Shown: positions 56,913-64,000 of the stretch, piece after piece | Layout: each line of letters starts with the position of its first letter | Position numbering within the stretch: the stretch's first letter is position 1 | Notes under the pieces: generated by a model | What the model was told of the DNA's origin: nothing | What the model saw: the letters and a program-made list of their open reading frames with translations, nothing else | The model's database searches: none | Made by a program: the position numbers and the translations under genes | Assembly: GCA_963727915.1 (NCBI GenBank) | Contig: CAVSID010000001.1 | Coordinates: 806,001-870,000 of the forward strand | Source of the DNA: CAWAND01 sp963727915 | GTDB taxonomy: Bacteria; Chloroflexota; Anaerolineae; Anaerolineales; E44-bin32 | Direction: 5' to 3' | DNA: 64,000 nucleotides

Positions 56913-58274
56913 ATGACAAACGTGATGTCCCCTACGAACCCAACCACCATCCGCGCGCCGATGGTTGTGATCGTCTGTTCGGCGATAATGGCCCTGGCCG
57001 GGCTGGGTTGCGCATCGATCGGATTTGGGCCGGGGCGTGCCGCGCCCACCTCTTCCCCGCCCCAGGCCGCCACCGGCATGCTGGCCCTGGTCGGCGCCGA
57101 TCACAATCTGTATGCCCTCAATCCGGACACAGGCGAGAAAACAACCCTGACCGACGATGCCGCCGTCAATGCGACGGGCGGGTCGGTGGTGTATGGTGCC
57201 CCGACTTGGGCGCCGCAGACGGGGAAGCTCGCCTTCACTCGCACGCGGATCGGGCCAGATGGCTCCCATCATGTTGACCTGCTGGTCAACTCGGGTCAGC
57301 CCGGCCAGGCCGAAGCGGTCTTCAGCGATGCGTCCCAAACCCCGTTCTACATCTACTGGGCTCCGGATGGCGAGACGCTGAGCTTCCTCGCCTCCACCAC
57401 CGACGGAACGCTACGTGCCTACATCCTGCGATCGGGGGCCGTCGCGCAGCTTCTGGACCAGGGTCAGCCGTATTACTGGGTCTGGACTCCAGACAGTGCT
57501 TCTTTGCTGGCGCATGTCGGTGGCTCAGCTGGGGACAATCCGGCCGGTGCCCGCCTATCGCTGTTCCAGGGCCAATCGTTGGATGGCAAGCGCCTGAACC
57601 TGCTCCCGGCCGATTTCCAGGCGCCGGATATCGCTCCCGACGGAAAATACCTGCTGGTGGCGAGCCGGTCCCCAAACGGAGCCGCCGGGCTTGATATGTG
57701 GGATATCGGAGGGGGTGGTGAATCTCAATTGATCGGCCTCGCCGGACCGGTGGGATTCGGCTGGTCGCCGGTGGGCAATTCGATTGCCTACCTCACCCTG
57801 CCGGGGACCGGCCAAGAGTCATTTGGCTCCCTCGGGTGGGTGGACATGACCGATCCTAACCATCCACAGCAGATCGCCGACGTCGCCTCCCACGTGGCCG
57901 GTTTCTTTTGGTCGCCGGTCGGTGACCGGCTTGCCTATCTGGTGCCGGAGATCGTTACGCCGGGAACCCAGCAGCAGGTCGCCAACCGGCTGCAATCCGG
58001 TCAATTGGTGCTCAACCTGTATGTTGCCGTTGCCAACAGCCGCACACTGCACAAGGTTGCCAGCTTTCCCCCAACGGATGACTTTCTGGCGATTCTGCCG
58101 TTCTTCGATCAGTATGAGCGCTCGACCACCATCTGGTCGCCCGACGGCAGCCAACTGGTGTACACGGCTTCGGCTAAGAACGGACCTCCGGGGGTATACG
58201 TCGTCGATGCCGACGGGAACAGCTCTCCAAGGCGTGTGGCGGATGGCAGCCAAGCCGTCTGGTCCTGGCGCTGA
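56913..58274 (+). CDS. TolB-like beta-propeller lipoprotein
   Basis: A 453-residue lipoprotein: signal helix (V-V-I-V-C-S-A-I-M-A-L-A-G-L-G-C, lipobox Cys near residue 33), a short Pro/Ser linker, then five or more PD40/WD40-like blades marked by W-A-P-D-G-E, W-T-P-D-S-A, I-A-P-D-G-K, W-S-P-V-G-N, W-S-P-V-G-D and W-S-P-D-G-S. Such propellers bind proteins or peptidoglycan at the cell surface. It diverges from the lipoprotein pair across 95 bases. ATG 56925 is an alternative start. Confidence 0.83.
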   Translation: MTNVMSPTNPTTIRAPMVVIVCSAIMALAGLGCASIGFGPGRAAPTSSPPQAATGMLALVGADHNLYALNPDTGEKTTLTDDAAVNATGGSVVYGAPTWAPQTGKLAFTRTRIGPDGSHHVDLLVNSGQPGQAEAVFSDASQTPFYIYWAPDGETLSFLASTTDGTLRAYILRSGAVAQLLDQGQPYYWVWTPDSASLLAHVGGSAGDNPAGARLSLFQGQSLDGKRLNLLPADFQAPDIAPDGKYLLVASRSPNGAAGLDMWDIGGGGESQLIGLAGPVGFGWSPVGNSIAYLTLPGTGQESFGSLGWVDMTDPNHPQQIADVASHVAGFFWSPVGDRLAYLVPEIVTPGTQQQVANRLQSGQLVLNLYVAVANSRTLHKVASFPPTDDFLAILPFFDQYERSTTIWSPDGSQLVYTASAKNGPPGVYVVDADGNSSPRRVADGSQAVWSWR

Positions 58275-58313
58275 ATTTGCCCTCAAGATCTATAGGAACC
58301 GCCGAGAATTGGG

Positions 58314-59222
58314 CTAGCCGCCGGAGTCTTCGACCTGAAGCCGGGCGCCTTTGAAGGCGATCGGAAGGGTCCACGACCGCGCGCCGATGCCGGCCCGTTC
58401 GAACCCCGCCTGCATGGCTTCGGCAACCCGGGAAGGTTGGCTCCCAAAGGCCACCAACCCTGGGCCCGCTCCGGATAGCGTCACAGCCCTGGCGCCTACC
58501 GAGCGTGCGGCTGCTTCTGCTTCCTCAAACCCGGGGATGTGTTCCAGCCGATAGGGCTGGTGGAGACGGTCCTCTGCCGCAAATGAAAGCAACTCCAGGT
58601 CGCCCGTTCGAAGGGCCTCGATCAACAACAGGCTGTGGCCAAGGTTGAAGACGGCGTCTTTAAGCGCCACAGAGCTGGGGAGCGTCTGACGCATGGCCTG
58701 GGTCGGGAGGCGCACCTCGGGCACGACGACGGCCAGGGTGAGATCGGCTGCCGGCAGCTGGCGCACGATGAGGCCGGTCTCGTCGGACGCCACGGCGTTC
58801 AGCCCGCCGTACAGGCTGGCGGCGGCGTTGTCGGCGTGGCCTTCCATCTCGAACACGATGCCGAGGATCTGTTCCAGCGAGAGGCCGCCAGATACCAGCG
58901 CGTTGGCCGCTAACGCACCGGCCACAGCCGCTGCGGCTGACGAGCCGAGGCCGGAGCCAAGTGGGATGCGGTTGATACAGCGAAAGGATAGACCCCGCCG
59001 CCTTTCGCCCAGGCGCTCGAAGACGGCGAAAGCCGCCTGGACGATGAGGTTGGTGGCGTCGGCGGGCAGATCTCCGCTCCCTTCGCCGGCGATCTCGACC
59101 TGCAGCCCCTGGCCGGTCTCATGCAGCCGGAGTTCATTCCTTAGCTCAAGGGCCAGGCCCAGGCAGTCAAAACCGGGACCAAGATTGGCGGTTGAGGCGG
59201 GGACGTCAACGGAGACGATCAT
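58314..59222 (-). CDS. thrB: homoserine kinase
   Basis: A 302-residue GHMP kinase phosphorylating L-homoserine for threonine synthesis. V-P-A-S-T-A-N-L-G-P-G-F-D-C is the N-terminal GHMP motif, P-L-G-S-G-L-G-S-S-A-A-A the ATP-binding loop, and T-L-S-G-A-G-P-G-L-V-A motif 3. All are intact. The start codon overlaps the thrC stop by 4 bases (ATGA), so the two are co-translated. Confidence 0.95.
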   Translation of the reverse strand: MIVSVDVPASTANLGPGFDCLGLALELRNELRLHETGQGLQVEIAGEGSGDLPADATNLIVQAAFAVFERLGERRRGLSFRCINRIPLGSGLGSSAAAAVAGALAANALVSGGLSLEQILGIVFEMEGHADNAAASLYGGLNAVASDETGLIVRQLPAADLTLAVVVPEVRLPTQAMRQTLPSSVALKDAVFNLGHSLLLIEALRTGDLELLSFAAEDRLHQPYRLEHIPGFEEAEAAARSVGARAVTLSGAGPGLVAFGSQPSRVAEAMQAGFERAGIGARSWTLPIAFKGARLQVEDSGG

Positions 59223-60273
59223 AGCTCGAGGGCCTCGGACAGGGCTTGGTCGGTGGCGGGGATCAGTTGCGGTGTCGGCATGCGGTCCGTGATAGCGTCC
59301 GGGTCCTTCAACCCGTGCCCGGTGCAAATGATCACAATCTGGGTGCCGTCCAGCTCCAGACCCCTGGCTCTCGATCTGGGCCAGCAAGCCGGCCAGGCCG
59401 GCGGCCGAGGCCGGCTCGACCCAAAGCCCTTCCCCCGCCAGGTGAGACTGTGCTTGCAGAATGGCCAGGTCGGAAGCGGCCACAATTCGCCCGCCGGATT
59501 CCTCGGCTGCAGCCAGGGCCTGGTCGCCGCGGGCAGGGTGACCGATGCGGATGGCGGTGGCGATCGTCTCGGGCTCGTCAATCGGGTGGCCAACGACCAA
59601 AGGGGCAGCCCCTTCGGCCTGAACGCCGAGCAGGCGGGGCAATGCAGTGCCGGCGTGCGCTTGATGCTGGCGGAAGCCCATCCAGGCGGCGGTGATATTG
59701 CCGGCATTGCCCACCGGCAGCGCCAGCCAATCAGGGGCACGGCCCAGGGCGTCGCAGATTTCGAAGGCCACGGTCTTCTGCCCCTCCAAGCGATAGGGGT
59801 TGACCGAGTTGACCAGGGCCAAGCGTTCGGCTTCGGCCGCCTTGCGTACCAGTGTCAAGAGCGACGTCGAAGGGGCCTTCGATCTGAAGAACCCGTGCGC
59901 CATAAGCGACGGCGCCGGCCAGCTTTCCGGCGGCGACTTGCCCCTTGGGAATGACCACGAAGCACGGGATGCCGGCGCGGGCAGCATAGGCTGCCGCACT
60001 GGCGGCGGTGTTGCCCGTGCTGGCGCAGATGACGGCCTTCGCACCCCGATGCACGGCTTCGGTCATGGCAGCCGTCATGCCACGGTCCTTGAATGACCCC
60101 GTGGGATTGAGACCTTCGAACTTGACGTACAGTTCTGCGGCGCCCAGCCGGCGGGCCAGGCGCGGGACGGGGATGAGCGGCGTATTGCCTTCCAACAGGC
60201 TGATCGGCTCGGCCCCGGATGGAAGATCGAGCAAATCGGCATAGCGGCGGATGATGCCCGGCCAGTTAGGCAT
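59219..60273 (-). CDS. thrC: threonine synthase, frameshifted
   Basis: A PLP enzyme making L-threonine from O-phosphohomoserine, about 351 residues repaired. The PLP Lys62 is in N-P-T-G-S-F-K-D-R-G-M, the phosphate-binding segment is C-A-S-T-G-N-T-A-A-S, and L-P-V-G-N-A-G-N-I-T follows. Breaks near 59865 and 59370 separate three segments that together form a complete enzyme (E-P-A-S-A-A-G-L-A-G; C-T-G-H-G-L-K-D-P). No thrA/hom is adjacent. Confidence 0.92.
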
Positions 60274-60310
60274 GGGCGGATTCTAGCATGCGCCAGCAGC
60301 AGTTGAACCT

Positions 60311-61084
60311 TCAGCGGGCGCAGGTCAGGAACCGCCCCCCATCGATTTCATAGGTCACGCCGGTGATCCAACCGGCTTGTGGTGAGGCCAGGAAGAAGAT
60401 CAGATCGGCCACCTCGTCGGGTTGTCCGACGCGTCCCATAGGGTGGGTCGACTTGCTGTGCTCCAAGAAATGGGCATAGGCGGCTTCATCCATCATGCTG
60501 GCAAGGTGCAAGTGGGTGACGACCACGCCGGGGTTAACGGCGTTGACTCGCACGCCCTTGGGGGCCATCTCCAGGGCCGCGCAGCGTGTGAGCTGATCGA
60601 CAGCGGCCTTGCTGGCGCAGTAGCTAAGGATCCCCGGGAAGGAGCGCAGGCCGGTCACGCTGGAGACGTTGACCACGCAGCCCTGACGCTTGGAGAGATA
60701 GGGCATCGCCTTCTGCATCATACGGAAGGGGGCCCGGGTGTTGATGGCGAACATCTCCTCCCATTGAGCCAGCGGGGTGTCTTCGATGGTGCCGGAGGCA
60801 ATAATCCCTGCGGCGTTCACCAGGACGTCCAGCCCGCCCAGGGCTTCCATCGCCCGTTCGAAGCCTGCATCCAGCGCTGCCATGTCGGTCAGATCGACGC
60901 GGATGGGGATCGCCTTCGCTCCAAGCTCCTCCAATTCTTCGGCCACTGCCTGGAGCCGATTGGCTTGCCGGGCCATCAGGGCCACGCTGCCCCCGTGCTG
61001 AGCGAACTTAATGGCCGTGGCGCGGCCAATCCCGCTGCTGGCGCCGGTGACGAGCACGGATTTGCCTTCCATCGGTTCGGACAT
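60311..61084 (-). CDS. short-chain dehydrogenase/reductase
   Basis: A 257-residue classical SDR: T-G-A-S-S-G-I-G (13-20) binds NAD(P), N-A-A-G (90-93) stabilises the fold, and N115, S142, Y155 and K159 form the catalytic tetrad (Y-C-A-S-K). Arg39 after the second strand hints at NADP preference. The ending Y-E-I-D-G-G is typical. AGGAGG precedes the ATG. The substrate is unknown. Confidence 0.93.
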   Translation of the reverse strand: MSEPMEGKSVLVTGASSGIGRATAIKFAQHGGSVALMARQANRLQAVAEELEELGAKAIPIRVDLTDMAALDAGFERAMEALGGLDVLVNAAGIIASGTIEDTPLAQWEEMFAINTRAPFRMMQKAMPYLSKRQGCVVNVSSVTGLRSFPGILSYCASKAAVDQLTRCAALEMAPKGVRVNAVNPGVVVTHLHLASMMDEAAYAHFLEHSKSTHPMGRVGQPDEVADLIFFLASPQAGWITGVTYEIDGGRFLTCAR

Positions 61085-61244
61085 GCACCTACCTCCTGGA
61101 TGGGGTTTGCGCTATGGCCGGTGCGCCGAGCGACGCGAGCACGGCACCCCGGCACGATGTGAGTATAGACCGGGGCGATCCACAGCGGGGGGCGGCGAGC
61201 TGGGCCGGAGAAGTGTGTATACTGACGGGCCGAGGAGAAGGATC

Positions 61245-62402
61245 ATGCCGCCAACAGCTCGCCGCCTGAAAGGCTTCACCGAGTCCGTGATCCGCGAAAT
61301 GACCCGCGTCTCCGACGAACATGGGGCGATCAACCTCTCGCAAGGTTTCCCGGATTTTGGCCCACCTGAGGCGCTGGTCGAGGCGGCCGTTCAGGCGCTG
61401 CACGATGGGTACCATCAATATGCGGTGACATGGGGCGCATCGAGCTTTCGCCGCGCCCTGGCGGAGAAGCAGCGCCTTTTCATGGGTCTCGACCTGGACC
61501 CCGATGCGCATATTACTGTGACCTGTGGGAGCACCGAGGCGATGATGACCGCCATGATGACGGTCTGCAACCCCGGTGACAGGGTGATCGTCTTCTCCCC
61601 GTACTACGAAAACTACGGCGCCGACACCATCTTGGCCGGGGCGGACCCTGCGTACGTACCCTTGCGCGCTCCGGACTTCACCTTCGACCCCGGGGAGCTG
61701 GAGTCAGCGTTCCGCCATGGCGCCAGGGCCTTGGTGCTGTGCAACCCATCCAATCCCACCGGCCGGGTCTTCCGCCGCGATGAACTTGAGATCATTGCCG
61801 ACCTCGTGCGGGAGCACGACGCCTTCGTCATCACCGACGAGGTTTACGAGCACATTGTGTACGAACCGCATCGCCACACCTATTTCGCCAGCCTGCCGGG
61901 GATGTTTGAGCGCACGTTGTCGTGCAGCTCGCTCTCGAAGACTTATGCCATCACCGGCTGGCGGTTGGGATATTTGATCGCCTCCGAGCCGGTGACCAAG
62001 GAAGCGCGCAAGGTGCACGATTTTCTCACGGTGGGCGCACCGGCCCCGTTGCAGGAGGCGGCCGTGACGGCGCTCAAATTCCCGACAACCTACTATGACG
62101 AGCTCCAGCAGGCGTATGCCGCCCGCCGGGACTTATTACTGGGCTATCTGGACCATGCAGGCTTGGAGCACACTGTGCCGGAAGGCGCCTATTATGTGCT
62201 GGTGGACATCAGCGCGTTCGGCGCGAAGAGCGACACGGCCTTCTGCCATTGGCTGGCACGCGAGGTAGGCGTTGCGGCAGTGCCCGGCTCGAGCTTTTTC
62301 GGAAACGAAGTCCAGCACTTGATCCGGCTGCACTTCGCCAAATCCCAAGAGACACTGCAGTCGGCTGGCGAGCGCCTGCTGACCCTGCGTTCAAGGGCTT
62401 GA
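61245..62402 (+). CDS. class I/II PLP-dependent aminotransferase
   Basis: A 385-residue fold-type I aminotransferase resembling the methionine/kynurenine/aspartate aminotransferase group: N-L-S-Q-G-F-P-D-F near the N-terminus, C-N-P-S-N-P-T-G-R (N170), D198 in I-T-D-E-V-Y, PLP Lys232 in S-S-L-S-K-T-Y, and Arg240 in G-W-R-L-G-Y. GAGGAGAAGG lies just before ATG 61245. TATACT at 61218-61223 may be its -10. Substrate specificity is not deducible. Confidence 0.92.
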   Translation: MPPTARRLKGFTESVIREMTRVSDEHGAINLSQGFPDFGPPEALVEAAVQALHDGYHQYAVTWGASSFRRALAEKQRLFMGLDLDPDAHITVTCGSTEAMMTAMMTVCNPGDRVIVFSPYYENYGADTILAGADPAYVPLRAPDFTFDPGELESAFRHGARALVLCNPSNPTGRVFRRDELEIIADLVREHDAFVITDEVYEHIVYEPHRHTYFASLPGMFERTLSCSSLSKTYAITGWRLGYLIASEPVTKEARKVHDFLTVGAPAPLQEAAVTALKFPTTYYDELQQAYAARRDLLLGYLDHAGLEHTVPEGAYYVLVDISAFGAKSDTAFCHWLAREVGVAAVPGSSFFGNEVQHLIRLHFAKSQETLQSAGERLLTLRSRA

Positions 62403-62405
62403 AGC

Positions 62406-62421
62406 TGTGAAATATCTCACA
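62406..62421. promoter_or_regulatory. CRP-type palindrome TGTGA-N6-TCACA
   Basis: An exact match 4 bases past the aminotransferase stop, in the convergent gap with the MFS gene, again at a 3' end rather than a promoter. No other terminator is visible in this gap. Confidence 0.45.
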
Positions 62422-62450
62422 AAGTCGGCGCCATGCCTGGCCGAGGCATC

Positions 62451-63818
62451 CTAGGCTGAAGATCTCGAGGGTGCTGGCTTGATCCAGCGGAGCGCTGCGG
62501 CGAACAGGACGGCCATCAGGCCCCCGAAGCCGAGAAATGGCGCTGTGGCGCCAAGCGCTTGAAAGGCGGCCCCGCCGATCAGCGGCGCGACGGCATTGGA
62601 GGCGCTCATCAGGCCGGACGACAGTCCCAGCATTTCGCCAGCCTGACTGGGCCGCGCGTTCTTGGTAATCAGGCTGTTGATGGCCGGCTGGAGAATGCCG
62701 CCGCCGATCGAGGTCGGGATCATCGCCACCAGAATCCAGGTCAGGCCACCCCAGCCACTAGTTTCCCCGGTGGGTATCGGCACCGCCATTTGGATCCCCT
62801 GCAGGTTGGTGGTGCGGGCCGCGCTGCCCAGCTCATGACGAAGGGCAGACTCTGAATACCAGGGAACTGGTGTGTGTGGCGTGATTGCGGTGAGGATCAG
62901 ACCGACAGCCAAGGTGCTCAGGCCGAGATACACCAGCCGGCGGTCGCCGAAGCGGCGACTCATTGGGCCGATCAACCCACCCTGCACCCCGACCACGATG
63001 ATCCCCACAAAGACGAAGATAATGGCGTTTCCGGAAGCGTTAAGCCCTAACCGGTTGAGGGTGAACAAGGCCAGCAGCTGCTCGAATCCCCCGAAAGCGA
63101 GTTGCTGGGCGAACATCAGGCCCAGCAAGGGTCCCAGGGCGGGATGCCGCATGGCTTGGCCGAGACTTTGCCACTGTGAGGTGGTTTCCTGCTTCCTCCT
63201 GGCGGACGGGGGATGTGTCTCCTCCAACCAGAACCAGGTCAGCAAAATCGAAAGGGCGGAGAAGGCGGCTGCGACGAAAGCGGGCACGCGGTAATCCTGA
63301 CCGGAAAGGGCGAGCGAGGCGAAGGCGATCACGGGGCCGATGATGAAGCCCAAACCGAAGGCGGCGCCTATTAATCCCAGCCCCTGCGTTCTGGTCTTCT
63401 CGGTGGTGGAGTCGGTGATCACAGCTTGGGCGGTGGAGATGTTGGCGCCGGACAAGCCGTCGATGATGCGTGACAAGAACAACATCCAGAGCTGCCCCGC
63501 CAGGCCCAGCAGGATGAAGCCCGCCAGAGTCCCCATCTGACTGACGAGAAGGATTGGCCTTCGGCCGAAACGGTCCGAGAGGCGCCCAAGGAAAGGTGCG
63601 CCGAACAGTTGCAGTGTTGGGTAGCTGGCCTCAAGCAAACCGATCGTGAGCGCGCTGGCGCCGAACGAAGCTGCGTAGAGCGGCAGGAGCGGGATAATGA
63701 TCGTCAGGCCTAGTAGGTCGATCAGGACGATGACGAAAACAGGCATCACCTTGCGGCGATCGAGGCGGTCTTTGGGGGATATATTGGTGACGGGTGCCGG
63801 CAAATCGCTCTGCGACAT
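62451..63818 (-). CDS. MFS drug efflux transporter (TetA-like, DHA1)
   Basis: A 455-residue transporter with 12 predicted helices. Motif A is G-R-L-S-D-R-F-G-R-R-P in the first cytoplasmic loop, and helix 1 starts V-I-V-L-I-D-L-L-G-L-T-I-I-I-P-L-L-P, a start common in TetA-like pumps. An extended periplasmic loop (H-T-P-V-P-W-Y-S-E-S-A; about 50 residues near 320-365) is larger than usual. A PadR-like regulator lies directly upstream on the same strand, suggesting inducible export of a hydrophobic compound. Confidence 0.88.
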   Translation of the reverse strand: MSQSDLPAPVTNISPKDRLDRRKVMPVFVIVLIDLLGLTIIIPLLPLYAASFGASALTIGLLEASYPTLQLFGAPFLGRLSDRFGRRPILLVSQMGTLAGFILLGLAGQLWMLFLSRIIDGLSGANISTAQAVITDSTTEKTRTQGLGLIGAAFGLGFIIGPVIAFASLALSGQDYRVPAFVAAAFSALSILLTWFWLEETHPPSARRKQETTSQWQSLGQAMRHPALGPLLGLMFAQQLAFGGFEQLLALFTLNRLGLNASGNAIIFVFVGIIVVGVQGGLIGPMSRRFGDRRLVYLGLSTLAVGLILTAITPHTPVPWYSESALRHELGSAARTTNLQGIQMAVPIPTGETSGWGGLTWILVAMIPTSIGGGILQPAINSLITKNARPSQAGEMLGLSSGLMSASNAVAPLIGGAAFQALGATAPFLGFGGLMAVLFAAALRWIKPAPSRSSA

Positions 63819-63856
63819 GCACTATTCCTTTGCTGATTGATGAAACGGAGACAGCA

Positions 63857-64000
63857 TCAGGGGAGCCGGCTCTCGACCCGGGCTATGAGTTCGTCCAGCC
63901 ATTCAAGTTCCGCGCACAGGTGCCGGGTCTGGTGTTCGATCACCCACTGCATGCTCCCGCTGTGATCCGGGGCCTGGCTGGCGTGCTCCAGGCGGGCCGT
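63857..64000 (-). CDS. C-terminal end of a PadR-like transcriptional regulator (partial)
   Basis: The last 47 codons of a reverse-strand gene that continues beyond the window. The sequence is helical (W-V-I-E-H-Q-T-R-H-L-C-A-E-L-E-W-L-D-E-L), like the C-terminal dimerisation helix of PadR proteins (…A-x-L-x-W-L-E-E…). The DNA-binding domain lies outside the window, so the assignment rests on this helix and on the common PadR-efflux pairing. It ends 38 bases before the MFS gene. Confidence 0.5.
   Translation of the reverse strand, partial: TARLEHASQAPDHSGSMQWVIEHQTRHLCAELEWLDELIARVESRLP

Overview
The window is GC-rich, gene-dense DNA from what looks like a member of the Chloroflexota, most likely Anaerolineae-like. 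This is inferred from gene content: a Lon-like protease with an AAA_32-type N-terminus, a bacterial translin homologue beside a membrane-anchored Cas4-like nuclease, a GH15 glucoamylase, an F420-type LLM oxidoreductase, Tad pilus genes without outer-membrane components, DUF11-repeat surface proteins and Thr/Pro-rich lipoproteins. No rRNA, plasmid, phage, IS or CRISPR array is visible; one tRNA-Arg(CCT) is present. About half of the long genes contain one or more frameshifts whose two sides read as the same protein family. Where a cause can be seen it is a single base missing from a G or C run, so most look like sequence or assembly errors rather than real pseudogenes.

Layout: 1-1331 holds a broken 3' gene end, a four-helix membrane protein and a thioesterase remnant. 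1445-8189 holds the Lon-like protease, a UspA protein, an LLM oxidoreductase, an M19 dipeptidase, a membrane protein and a SIMPL lipoprotein, followed by a reverse-strand FTR1 iron permease. 9277-15594 is a compact Tad pilus operon (CpaB, a fused TadZ-TadA, TadB, TadC, TadE, TadG-like, membrane protein). 15676-21272 holds a lipoprotein, a duplicated gene fragment, the DUF3307/SatD pair, a NarL-like regulator and two HtrA-like proteases. 21390-27794 holds oligoendopeptidase F, sdhCDAB and a receiver-cyclase protein. 27862-33471 holds the tRNA, small lipoproteins, a GltD-like oxidoreductase, a receiver protein with a c-di-GMP riboswitch, and a GH15 glucoamylase. 33766-39305 is a DNA-maintenance run: ssb, DUF3467, translin, a split Cas4-like nuclease, nadK, a zinc-ribbon membrane protein and recN. 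39430-41910 is clpC. 42180-53659 is the most unusual part. 53674-64000 holds an O-methyltransferase, mutY, three lipoproteins, thrBC, an SDR, an aminotransferase, an MFS efflux pump and the end of a PadR-like regulator.

The most interesting region is 42180-53659. A reverse-strand operon of three TadE/TadG-like pseudopilins is preceded by a c-di-GMP-I riboswitch followed by a terminator-like hairpin. Diverging from it is a giant (about 2,700-residue) DUF11/isopeptide-repeat surface protein. It ends in an LPATG sorting motif followed directly by a complete sortase domain with His, Cys and Arg catalytic residues, so substrate motif and transpeptidase lie in one polypeptide. A second c-di-GMP-I riboswitch, again with a downstream terminator, precedes a single-domain response regulator at 31061. 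Together these suggest c-di-GMP control of surface attachment structures.

A second recurring signal is a CRP-type palindrome (TGTGA-N6-TCACA). There are four exact copies and two with one arm mismatch. Together with the class III nucleotide cyclase at 26690, this makes a cAMP circuit possible, but several copies lie in convergent intergenic regions or inside genes.
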